Assembly (NCBI GenBank): GCA_029938515.1
Contig: JAOZUU010000143.1
Location: 1 to 7,066, forward strand
Reading direction: 5' to 3'
Origin: Desulfobacterales bacterium
GTDB lineage: Bacteria; Desulfobacterota; Desulfobacteria; Desulfobacterales; QNYZ01
DNA: 7,066 nucleotides
The translations under genes and the position numbers were made by a program. Position 1 is the stretch's first letter, and each line of letters starts with the position of its first letter. The notes under the pieces were generated by a model that was given only the letters and a program-made list of their open reading frames with translations, was not told where the DNA came from and ran no database searches. Below, piece after piece: positions 1 to 5,581 of the stretch.

Positions 1-36
1 TTTCGCGCCTTGCCAGCCGGGCGCCTCAACGCCTAA
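1..36 (+). CDS. Possible 3' tail of an upstream gene (partial, unidentified)
   Basis: In frame 1 the window opens with eleven codons (FRALPAGRLNA) followed by TAA at 34-36. The base composition changes visibly here, from GC-rich before the stop to AT-rich after it, as expected at the end of a gene. In this gene order an HdrA-like flavoprotein would be expected immediately upstream, but eleven residues are far too few to identify a family. The other two forward frames are also open for part of this stretch, so the frame choice is a guess. Confidence 0.25.
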   Translation, partial: FRALPAGRLNA

Positions 37-124
37 AATTGTGAATTTATTTTTGCGTGAACCCTTAATGACAACCGAAAGAAAACATTCATATACAGAT
101 ATAGAGAATAAAGGGATGAAATAT

Positions 125-132
125 AAGGGAGG
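125..132 (+). promoter_or_regulatory. Ribosome-binding site fixing the start of the MvhD-like selenoprotein
   Basis: AAGGGAGG lies nine bases before the ATG at 142. It matters because a gene caller that treats UGA only as a stop would start this gene at the internal ATG at 253. That ATG has no comparable Shine-Dalgarno sequence and lies inside the conserved domain. The strong site argues that translation begins at 142 and must pass through the UGA at 196. Confidence 0.8.
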
Positions 133-141
133 TTCCAACGG

Positions 142-909
142 ATGAGTGCGAGTATTGAATTTAAGCCAAGAATATTGGGTTTTGTATGCCATTGGTGAGC
201 ATATGGCGCTGCTGACCTGGCTGGAGTTTCCAGACTGCAATATTCAAATGATATGAGACTGATTCGAGTGATGTGTTCCGGCAGAATCGATCTTGAATTT
301 ATACTCAGAGCCTTCTTGAAAGGGCAGGACGGCGTGTTTATCGGCGGCTGTAAGTTGAATGAGTGCAACTATGTGACCCATGGTAATTACGATGCCTTCG
401 CGCTGACGCATCTGTGCAAAAAAATATTGGAACACATCGGCCTGAATCCGAAGAGATTGAGAACCGAATTTTTGTCCAGCGCGGATGGAAACCTGTTGGC
501 CGAATATTCGGATGATTTCAGCCATCAAATAAAAGAATTGGGACCCCTAGGCCAAAGCGAGGGCATGGATACGAAGCTGGTGAGGTTCAAGCTTGAAGCC
601 GCGAGGAAACTCGTTCCCTATATCAGGCTGGTGGAAAGGGAAAGGCTCAGGGTCCCGGTAAAATCAAAGCAAGCATATACTGAGTTTTTTGAAAGCAACG
701 AAACAAACGCTCTAATTGATAAGATTTTTTCAGACAAACTGGTCATCAGCCAGATCATGTTACTTTTAGGGGAAAAGCCTCTTTCAACGAACGACATCTC
801 CGAGCAGCTGGGCTTGAACCCATCGGATGTATCCAGGCACATGATTCATTCATCAAAACACGGAATGGTCCGATACGATACCGCCAGCAATTGCTATGCG
901 CTGGCTTAA
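142..909 (+). CDS. mvhD: MvhD/FlpD-family iron-sulfur electron-transfer subunit, selenoprotein (Sec19), with C-terminal winged-helix domain; BamF-like
   Basis: This is a 255-residue cytoplasmic electron-transfer protein of the MvhD (hydrogenase delta / FlpD) family, which carries a [2Fe-2S] cluster and links a partner dehydrogenase to an HdrA-type flavoprotein. Translation from ATG 142 gives the family N-terminus (ILGFVCHW-UGA-AYGAADLAGVSRLQY). The usual C-x2-C is C16-x2-U19, with U19 encoded by TGA at 196-198. Further family signatures are MCSGRID (C45) and GGC-x4-C (C70, C75), followed by a GNY motif. The MvhD domain ends near residue 150. A helical stretch follows, then a winged helix-turn-helix-like segment (about residues 205-255, core LSTNDISEQLGLNPSDVSRH). 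The nuoE-like gene follows 53 bases downstream, and the NuoE/NuoF/NuoG-like order matches bamFGHI. Reading the TGA as Sec is inferred from the conserved Cys position, the start signals and the SECIS-like hairpin. The alternatives are a nonsense-mutated gene or a truncated start at 253. Confidence 0.88.
196..237 (+). promoter_or_regulatory. Selenocysteine UGA codon and adjacent SECIS-like stem-loop
   Basis: The in-frame TGA at 196-198 is followed by a perfect 5-bp stem, CTGGA (221-225) with TCCAG (229-233), closing a three-base loop GTT (226-228). With A234 bulged, three further weaker pairs are possible (G220-C235, G219-U236, U218-G237). The loop lies 27 bases after the UGA and begins with GU. 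As I recall, both fit bacterial SECIS elements, which sit just downstream of the UGA and carry a G/GU in a small apical loop. The stem also encodes the conserved AGVSR segment, so some of the complementarity could come from coding constraint. Confidence 0.6.
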
Positions 910-926
910 GGTAAAAGTGTATAGCA
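892..926 (+). other. Intercistronic RNA hairpin spanning the mvhD stop codon
   Basis: TGCTATGCGCT (892-902) pairs with AGTGTATAGCA (916-926) over 11 positions, nine Watson-Crick and two G-U, closing a 13-base loop that contains the TAA stop at 907-909. No T-run follows, so it does not look like an intrinsic terminator. It could protect or process the mRNA between the mvhD-like and nuoE-like cistrons. It may also be chance. Confidence 0.45.
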
Positions 927-962
927 GTAGAAAAGAAAAAGGATAAATTTAGGAAAGTGTCT

Positions 963-1415
963 ATGGAAAATGATAGAATAGATCAAATTATTGATAAACA
1001 TCATGGCGAAGCAAGTTCCTTGCTTCAAATCTTACTTGATATTCAAAGTGAAAATAGTTGGCTTCCCAAGGAAGCCCTGGGGAGGGTCAGCCAAAAATTA
1101 GACGTTCCTTTAACCCGGATACAGCATATTGCGACCTTTTATAAAGCCTTTAGTTTGGTCCCTAAGGGCCGTCATGAGGTCCACATCTGTATGGGGACGG
1201 CCTGCCATGTTCGTGGCGCCACCCGTATTCTTGACACGGTGGAAGAAGCCACCGGCCTTAAACCGGGCGAAACTGACCTGGACCTGAAATTCAGTCTGGA
1301 AACGGTTAATTGCCTCGGCTGCTGTGCACTGGGACCCGTGATTAATGTTGATGGCAAGGTTCACGGAAAAATGTCACCAGTCAAGACAGCCGAAGCGTTA
1401 AAAACTTATGAGTAG
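963..1415 (+). CDS. nuoE: NuoE-like [2Fe-2S] thioredoxin-fold subunit of NADH-oxidising complex; BamG-like
   Basis: This 150-residue soluble protein is of the complex I 24-kDa / NuoE family, with an N-terminal helical part and a C-terminal thioredoxin-like [2Fe-2S] domain. The four cluster ligands are visible: C76-x4-C81 (HICMGTACHVRGA) and C117-x3-C121 (NCLGCCALGP). The upstream HIATFY and WLPKEAL segments are typical of the family, and the length is normal. It would pair with the NuoF-like flavoprotein encoded 9 bases downstream and carry one low-potential [2Fe-2S] centre. I chose ATG 963, eight bases after AGGA at 951-954. A GTG two codons earlier (957) is only two bases from that site and less likely. 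The gene lies in the tight mvhD-nuoE-nuoF-nuoG-like run, in the position bamG holds in bam operons. Family assignment is firm; the specific complex is inferred. Confidence 0.93.
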   Translation: MENDRIDQIIDKHHGEASSLLQILLDIQSENSWLPKEALGRVSQKLDVPLTRIQHIATFYKAFSLVPKGRHEVHICMGTACHVRGATRILDTVEEATGLKPGETDLDLKFSLETVNCLGCCALGPVINVDGKVHGKMSPVKTAEALKTYE

Positions 1416-1424
1416 GGGAAAATT

Positions 1425-3353
1425 ATGGCGCGGTTAAAGACGCCTGAAGAATTACAGGACTTGAGACAAGAGATATTATCCAGAAGAGATCCGGACAATC
1501 CTTGCATTTCCATATGTGCCGGTGCCGGTTGTGTTGCCTCGGGCGCGGATGAAGTTATCGAAGCGTTTAAAAATGAGATTGAAAAACAAAACTTAACAAC
1601 AACAGTTGATACCAAGGGAACCGGGTGTCCCGGATTTTGTGAGTGGGGTCCCGTGGTGGTGATATATCCTAAGGAAATATGCTATCTTCAGGTTAAGGCC
1701 GAGGACGTTCCCGAGATTGTCGAACAAAGCATAAAAGGAAACAAGATTGTTGAGCGTCTGTTGTACGAAGACCCGGCCACAGGGGAAAGGGCAGTCAAAG
1801 AATCTGATATTTCCTTTTATAAGAACCAGGAACGAACCGTTCTGTGCAATAACATTAAGATTGATTCCAAGAGTATTGATGATTATTTGGCGATTGAGGG
1901 TTACTCAGCGTTGGCCAAAGCCCTGAGTGAAATGACCGATGTTGAGGTTCTGGAAGAAGTTAAAAAATCCAACCTGAGAGGTAGAGGCGGGGCCGGCTTT
2001 CCCACGGGTAAAAAATGGGAAGGATCACGCAATGCGCCTGAGCCGATTAAATATGTCATTGTCAATGCCGATGAGGGTGATCCCGGCGCGTTTATGGATA
2101 GAGCGCTTCTTGAAGGAAATCCCCATTCAATTTTAGAGGGACTGATCATTGGCGGTTATGCCATCAAAGCTCACGAAGGCTATTTTTATGTTCGACAGGA
2201 ATACCCCCTGGCCGTAGAGAATATTAACCTGGCCATTAAACAGGCGGAAAGCTATGGCCTGCTGGGTAAAAATATTCTGGGTTCAGGTTTTGACTTTAAA
2301 GTGTTTGTGCACCAGGGGGCCGGTGCCTTTGTTTGTGGTGAATCAACGGCATTGATGACGTCTCTGGAGGGGAAAGTAGGCGAACCCAGGCCGAAGTATA
2401 CCCGTTCCAACATCAAGGGGCTATGGAATAGGCCCAGTGTGTTGAATAATGTTGAGACCTGGGCGAATGTCCCCCTTATTATTAATAAGGGAGCTGACTG
2501 GTTTACGTCTGTTGGAACCGAAAGCAGTAAGGGAACCAAGATATTTTCCCTGGTCGGCAAAATCACCAACACCGGACTTGTGGAAGTCCCCATGGGCATG
2601 ACTCTGAAAGATATTATCTATAAAATCGGCGGTGGTATTCCTGACGGAAAAAAGTTTAAAGCCGTTCAGACCGGTGGGCCGTCCGGCGGATGCATCCCGG
2701 AAGATAAGCTGGATTTGGAAGTGGGATTTGATGAACTGACAAAGGCAGGTTCAATGATGGGGTCCGGTGGGATGATCGTTTTGGATGAAGATACCTGTAT
2801 GGTGGATGTGGCCAGGTACTTTATCGAATTTCTTACCGATGAATCCTGCGGTAAATGTGTTCCCTGCCGTGAGGGCTTACGGCAGATGCACAGAATCCTG
2901 ACCAACATCACCCGGGGCAAGGGGAAAGAAGGCGATATCGAGCTATTGGAAGCGTTGTCCGAGACTGCCGCGGAAGCGTCCCTTTGTGCTTTGGGCAAGA
3001 GTGCTCCGAACCCGTTCCTAAGTACGTTACGTTATTTTAGGGACGAGTATGAGGCCCATATCAAAGAAAAGAGATGCCCGTCGTTGTCCTGCAAGGAGTT
3101 GATCGCGTATTATATTGACCCGTCAAAGTGCCAGGCCTGTATGATCTGTGCTCGAAAGTGCCCAGCAGGAGCGATTGACGGTGGTAAGAAAAAAATCCAT
3201 ATTGTTGATCAAGAGAAATGCACCAGTTGCGGAACCTGCTTGGAAGTTTGCCCCCCTCGTTTTGATGCGGTAATAAAGCTTTCCGGCCAAAAGATTCCGG
3301 ATCCGCTCCCCGAAGAAGAAAGAATGATAACGAAAAAGAGTAAAAAACAATGA
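1425..3353 (+). CDS. nuoF: NuoF/HydB-like NADH-binding FMN iron-sulfur subunit with extra N- and C-terminal cluster domains; BamH-like
   Basis: This 642-residue soluble diaphorase subunit is expected to bind NAD(H) and FMN and exchange electrons with iron-sulfur clusters. Domains in order: an N-terminal thioredoxin-like [2Fe-2S] domain (about 1-100; C31-x4-C36 and C68-x3-C72); the NuoF core (about 140-540) with the glycine-rich GRGGAGFPTGKKW (186-198), NADEGDPGAFMDR (214-226) and GAGAFVCGEST (298-308); the [4Fe-4S] site C475-x2-C478-x2-C481 plus C521; and a C-terminal 2[4Fe-4S] ferredoxin domain (C569, C572, C575, C579 and C599, C602, C605, C609). C551 and C556 lie just before the ferredoxin domain. 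This is the layout of HydB, HymB, BamH and soluble formate dehydrogenase beta subunits, and is longer than plain complex I NuoF. AGGGG at 1414-1418 precedes the ATG. The stop overlaps the next start (ATGA), which suggests translational coupling. Function as the NADH module is secure; the partner enzyme is inferred. Confidence 0.95.
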   Translation: MARLKTPEELQDLRQEILSRRDPDNPCISICAGAGCVASGADEVIEAFKNEIEKQNLTTTVDTKGTGCPGFCEWGPVVVIYPKEICYLQVKAEDVPEIVEQSIKGNKIVERLLYEDPATGERAVKESDISFYKNQERTVLCNNIKIDSKSIDDYLAIEGYSALAKALSEMTDVEVLEEVKKSNLRGRGGAGFPTGKKWEGSRNAPEPIKYVIVNADEGDPGAFMDRALLEGNPHSILEGLIIGGYAIKAHEGYFYVRQEYPLAVENINLAIKQAESYGLLGKNILGSGFDFKVFVHQGAGAFVCGESTALMTSLEGKVGEPRPKYTRSNIKGLWNRPSVLNNVETWANVPLIINKGADWFTSVGTESSKGTKIFSLVGKITNTGLVEVPMGMTLKDIIYKIGGGIPDGKKFKAVQTGGPSGGCIPEDKLDLEVGFDELTKAGSMMGSGGMIVLDEDTCMVDVARYFIEFLTDESCGKCVPCREGLRQMHRILTNITRGKGKEGDIELLEALSETAAEASLCALGKSAPNPFLSTLRYFRDEYEAHIKEKRCPSLSCKELIAYYIDPSKCQACMICARKCPAGAIDGGKKKIHIVDQEKCTSCGTCLEVCPPRFDAVIKLSGQKIPDPLPEEERMITKKSKKQ

Positions 3354-3964
3354 GTGAAATCCAATTAGAGATTGATGGAAAAGAAGTAAGCGCAGCTGAA
3401 GGCATGACGATCCTGGAGGCTGCCCAACATGTGGGGCTATACATACCAACGCTTTGTCACCATGAGAAACTGGAACCCTACGGCGGATGCCGGGTTTGCA
3501 TCGTTGAAGTGGAAGAACGCGGTTGGAAAAAGCTCGTTGTTTCATGTGTTTACCCGGTGCAAAATGATATTATCGTAAGAACCCGGTCTGAAAAAGTGGA
3601 TCGGATCCGCAAGACCATTATTGAACTTTTGATGGCCCATGCGCCTGATTCTCCCCAGCTGGTGGAGATGGCAAAAGAGTACGGCGCGGTAAGGGATCGG
3701 TTTGAAAAAGATCCATCATTTTGTATCCATTGCGGCCTGTGCGTTAGATACTGTGCCGAGGTGGCCAAGAAAAATGCCATTGGGTTTGTTGACCGGGGAA
3801 TAAACAAAGAGATCAGTTTTATTCCGGAGATTGCCGCCAAAGAATGCAATGACTGCAAGGAATGCTTTCCTCTCTGTCCAACATCGTATCTCCAGGCATG
3901 TTACGTTTTAACCCAAGGCCTCGCGTTTCCCTCTCCTTCTGTTGAACCCACGTCAGAGGAATAG
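3350..3964 (+). CDS. Short NuoG/HydA-like iron-sulfur subunit ([2Fe-2S] plus two [4Fe-4S]); BamI-like
   Basis: This 204-residue soluble electron-transfer protein corresponds to the N-terminal part of NuoG, HydA or formate dehydrogenase alpha chains, without any molybdopterin or H-cluster catalytic domain. An N-terminal [2Fe-2S] ferredoxin fold has ligands C36, C47, C50 and C66 (YGGCRVC motif). A double-cluster domain has C125-x2-C128-x2-C131-x3-C135 and C166-x2-C169-x2-C172-x3-C176. The His-Cys [4Fe-4S] site of NuoG is absent: His97 remains (HAPDSPQL), but the expected cysteines are Ser101 and other residues. The start overlaps the nuoF-like stop (ATGA), so the two are probably translationally coupled. 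It presumably relays electrons from the NuoEF-like flavoprotein to the MvhD/HdrA side, as proposed for BamI. Such proteins are often annotated simply as 2Fe-2S iron-sulfur cluster-binding protein. Confidence 0.9.
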   Translation: MSEIQLEIDGKEVSAAEGMTILEAAQHVGLYIPTLCHHEKLEPYGGCRVCIVEVEERGWKKLVVSCVYPVQNDIIVRTRSEKVDRIRKTIIELLMAHAPDSPQLVEMAKEYGAVRDRFEKDPSFCIHCGLCVRYCAEVAKKNAIGFVDRGINKEISFIPEIAAKECNDCKECFPLCPTSYLQACYVLTQGLAFPSPSVEPTSEE

Positions 3965-4052
3965 GCAGCGATTCATACGGAGCGAATAAGAATTCTGAAT
4001 TTTTAATGCATTCTTGATATGAAGAAATAATTAATCAGGATAAATTGGAATT

Positions 4053-4544
4053 GTGAAAATAAATCCAGATTTTGCTTCACCCTGTGGCCTTTATTGCGGA
4101 GTCTGTGCCATTCATATCGCACACCGTGATAATAATAAAAAATTGAAGGAAAGGTTAGTTAATCTTTACAAAGGAGGCATTCCTGGCAAGGGCACGCTTC
4201 CCAACAGTGAAAACCTTTCAATAGAAAATATTCGATGCCAGGGGTGCCTATCTGATGATCTGTTTTTACATTGCAAAAAGTGTGAAATAAGAGAGTGTAC
4301 GAGGAATAAAGGATATACCGGATGTCATCAATGCGACGAATTTCCCTGTCAGTATATCGAAAATTTTCCGATGGCTGTTGGGAAAAAGGTTATTTTACGA
4401 GCTGTCCCATATAGAAGAAAAGTAGGTGCTGAGAAATGGCTTCAAGATGAAGAAGCCCGCTATATTTGTCCTGAATGCGGTAATAGAGTTTTTCGGGGCG
4501 TTGTAAAATGTAATCAATGTAAAGCCAAGTTGGATTTGGACTAG
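4053..4544 (+). CDS. DUF3795 cysteine-rich protein with C-terminal zinc-ribbon-like motif
   Basis: This 163-residue protein of unknown function has 15 cysteines. The N-terminus CGLYCGVC (C11, C15, C18), then RCQGC (C62, C65), C74-x2-C77-x4-C82 and C91-x2-C94-x4-C99 (CHQCDEFPC) match DUF3795 as I know it, a family common in anaerobic bacteria and archaea and presumed to bind metal or an iron-sulfur cluster. The end adds a zinc-ribbon-like pair, C139-x2-C142 and C153-x2-C156. The start is GTG, with AGGA 12 bases upstream. It begins 88 bases after the iron-sulfur operon and is visibly more AT-rich than the flanking genes, so it may be a separate transcription unit or a later insertion. No signal peptide or membrane segment is seen. 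No function can be assigned. Confidence 0.85.
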   Translation: MKINPDFASPCGLYCGVCAIHIAHRDNNKKLKERLVNLYKGGIPGKGTLPNSENLSIENIRCQGCLSDDLFLHCKKCEIRECTRNKGYTGCHQCDEFPCQYIENFPMAVGKKVILRAVPYRRKVGAEKWLQDEEARYICPECGNRVFRGVVKCNQCKAKLDLD

Positions 4545-4550
4545 TTTTTT
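4523..4550 (+). terminator. Weak candidate intrinsic terminator of the DUF3795 gene
   Basis: CCAA (4525-4528) can pair with TTGG (4536-4539), and AG (4523-4524) with CT (4541-4542) around a bulged A. Two bases after the stem comes a run of six T at 4545-4550, directly after the TAG stop. The stem is short and lies within the coding end, so this is only suggestive. Confidence 0.25.
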
Positions 4551-4564
4551 ATAAGACATTAACT

Positions 4565-4593
4565 TTCTCCCAACCCGGATAAACCGGAGAGAA
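4565..4593 (+). repeat. Small interrupted hairpin in the DUF3795-fdhD intergenic region
   Basis: CCGG (4575-4578) pairs with CCGG (4584-4587) over the loop ATAAA, and TTCTC (4565-4569) pairs with GAGAA (4589-4593) outside it, with an asymmetric internal loop. No T-run follows. It could be a 3'-end structure of the DUF3795 transcript; its role is unknown. Confidence 0.3.
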
Positions 4594-4595
4594 TA

Positions 4596-4660
4596 GCCAT
4601 TAAGACACAAATAATAAATGGTTATTATAATAAAACTTCGTGTCCTGGTGTCTTGGTAGC
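4596..4660. repeat. 65-base element with imperfect 13-base terminal inverted repeats
   Basis: The left end (4596-4608, GCCATTAAGACAC) and right end (4648-4660, GTGTCTTGGTAGC) are inverted copies matching at 10 of 13 positions, with a perfect 7-base core AAGACAC/GTGTCTT. Inside is a second perfect inverted repeat, ATAATAA (4611-4617) with TTATTAT (4622-4628). The right end also holds an 8-base tandem near-repeat, GTGTCCTG then GTGTCTTG (4640-4655). From memory, similar 'AAGACAC...GTGTCTT' arms recur between genes in many deltaproteobacterial genomes, so this may be a degenerate miniature mobile or REP-like element. No coding potential is seen. Confidence 0.5.
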
Positions 4661-4668
4661 AAGAATAT

Positions 4669-4698
4669 TTGATTAGATAAATCCTTCGCAAATATGAT
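4669..4698 (+). promoter_or_regulatory. Candidate sigma-70-type promoter for fdhD, overlapped by an inverted repeat
   Basis: TTGATT (4669-4674, four of six consensus -35 bases) and TATGAT (4693-4698, five of six consensus -10 bases) are 18 bases apart, about 38 bases before the fdhD start. A perfect 7-base inverted repeat, ATATTTG (4665-4671) with CAAATAT (4689-4695), overlaps both hexamers and could be an operator. The AT-rich composition makes chance matches likely, so confidence is moderate to low. Confidence 0.4.
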
Positions 4699-4736
4699 GT
4701 GATTTTGAAAGATAGGTACTAAAGGAACCGCAACAA

Positions 4737-5549
4737 TTGGGTGCAGGAAATAATACTGTAACTTTTCAGTCGCTTAGGTGTATAAGCGGGAGTTGCAGGG
4801 TCAGTCCTCTCGAATTGATCGGAGAGGAACCACTTTTGATTCGTATCGATGAAAAACCGTATTCCGTGGTCATGAGAACCCCCGGGGAAGAGTTATTTCA
4901 TGCGGCGGGGTTCTGTCTTGGAGAAGGGATTGTGGATTCTCCGGATGACTTCATGACCATCGGATATTGTAAAGATCTGGATCCGAATGTTATTGATATT
5001 CGGCTGAAGCCTGAGAGGCGTGAAAAGATCCCTGATCTTCTTGAGAGGCGGAGCTTTGTAAGCCAAACCAGTTGCGGTATTTGCGGTAAGGAGCTGATCA
5101 AGGACCTTTATCAGATATTAACTCCGGCGGAAAACGGTTTTGAGGTTGAAATTACCCGTATTTTTGATTGTATCAACAATCTATACGAAAAACAGCATTA
5201 CTATCCGAGAACAAGAGGATCACATGCTGCATTGATATTTGACGATCAATTGGAAATGGTCTCTTTTGCCGAGGATGTTGGTCGGCATAATGCGCTTGAC
5301 AAGGCAATCGGGAAAGCATTTATGGACCGGAAACTGTTTAAAGCCAGCCTCCTGGTTCTATCTTCAAGGATAAGTTATGAATTGGTTCAAAAAGCTGCCA
5401 GGGCGCATTTGCCGATGATGATCAGTAAATCAAGACCGACCGCCCTTGCCGTCGAAATGGGTCAGACCCTTAACATGACACTGGCCTGTGCTTTTGACGA
5501 ATCTGAATTATTAATAGTTTGCGGTGAAAACCGCATCATGAGAAAATAA
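4737..5549 (+). CDS. fdhD: FdhD, sulfurtransferase for formate dehydrogenase maturation
   Basis: This 270-residue cytoplasmic protein is of the FdhD family. FdhD takes sulfur from a cysteine desulfurase and delivers it to the molybdenum/tungsten bis-pyranopterin cofactor of formate dehydrogenase, which is needed for activity. Visible signatures are the RTPGEEL...GFCLGEGI segment (47-65), the sulfur-carrying C113-x2-C116 loop (TSCGICGK), GSHAALIF (161-168), the highly characteristic EDVGRHNALDKAIG (179-192), and the C-terminal SSRISYELVQKAARA...PTALAVE stretch. Length is normal. The start is TTG at 4737, ten bases after AAAGGA (4721-4726); no better in-frame start is near. It has its own candidate promoter and lies 43 bases before etfB. 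No formate dehydrogenase gene is in the window, so its client enzyme is either nearby or elsewhere in the genome. Identification is firm. Confidence 0.95.
   Translation: MGAGNNTVTFQSLRCISGSCRVSPLELIGEEPLLIRIDEKPYSVVMRTPGEELFHAAGFCLGEGIVDSPDDFMTIGYCKDLDPNVIDIRLKPERREKIPDLLERRSFVSQTSCGICGKELIKDLYQILTPAENGFEVEITRIFDCINNLYEKQHYYPRTRGSHAALIFDDQLEMVSFAEDVGRHNALDKAIGKAFMDRKLFKASLLVLSSRISYELVQKAARAHLPMMISKSRPTALAVEMGQTLNMTLACAFDESELLIVCGENRIMRK
5520..5535 (+). other. GNRA-type tetraloop hairpin near the fdhD 3' end
   Basis: TGCGGT (5520-5525) and ACCGCA (5530-5535) form a perfect 6-bp stem over GAAA, a stable GNRA-class tetraloop, 12 bases before the fdhD stop. No T-run follows, so it is not a standard terminator. 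It lies in codons for CGENR and may be a coincidence of coding, or may influence mRNA stability between fdhD and etfB. Confidence 0.35.
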
Positions 5550-5581
5550 AACCGGCCAACAACCGAATATAAAAAATAAAC

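Noticed and set aside
68..97. Promoter-like ATGACA / TATACA pair with an 18-base gap upstream of mvhD
   Set aside because: The -10 matches only four of six positions in AT-rich sequence. An upstream operon gene is expected to supply transcription, so this is too weak to annotate.
68..145. Possible 25-residue leader peptide (ATG 68 to TGA 143-145) overlapping the mvhD start
   Set aside because: It has no ribosome-binding site, no recognisable sequence, and the frame is open only by virtue of local composition.
253..909. Start of the MvhD-like gene at ATG 253
   Set aside because: This start would remove the conserved N-terminal strand and the C-x2-U cluster ligands and has no ribosome-binding site. 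The start at 142 with Sec readthrough explains the sequence better.
1060..1076. Perfect 7-bp hairpin GGCTTCC-CAA-GGAAGCC inside the nuoE-like gene
   Set aside because: It lies in codons for the conserved WLPKEAL segment with no adjacent in-frame UGA or regulatory context, so it is probably a by-product of coding.
3988..4015. AAGAAT/ATTCTT inverted repeat after the NuoG-like gene as a terminator
   Set aside because: It is six AT-rich base pairs over a 16-base loop with no T-run afterwards, so it is unlikely to be stable.
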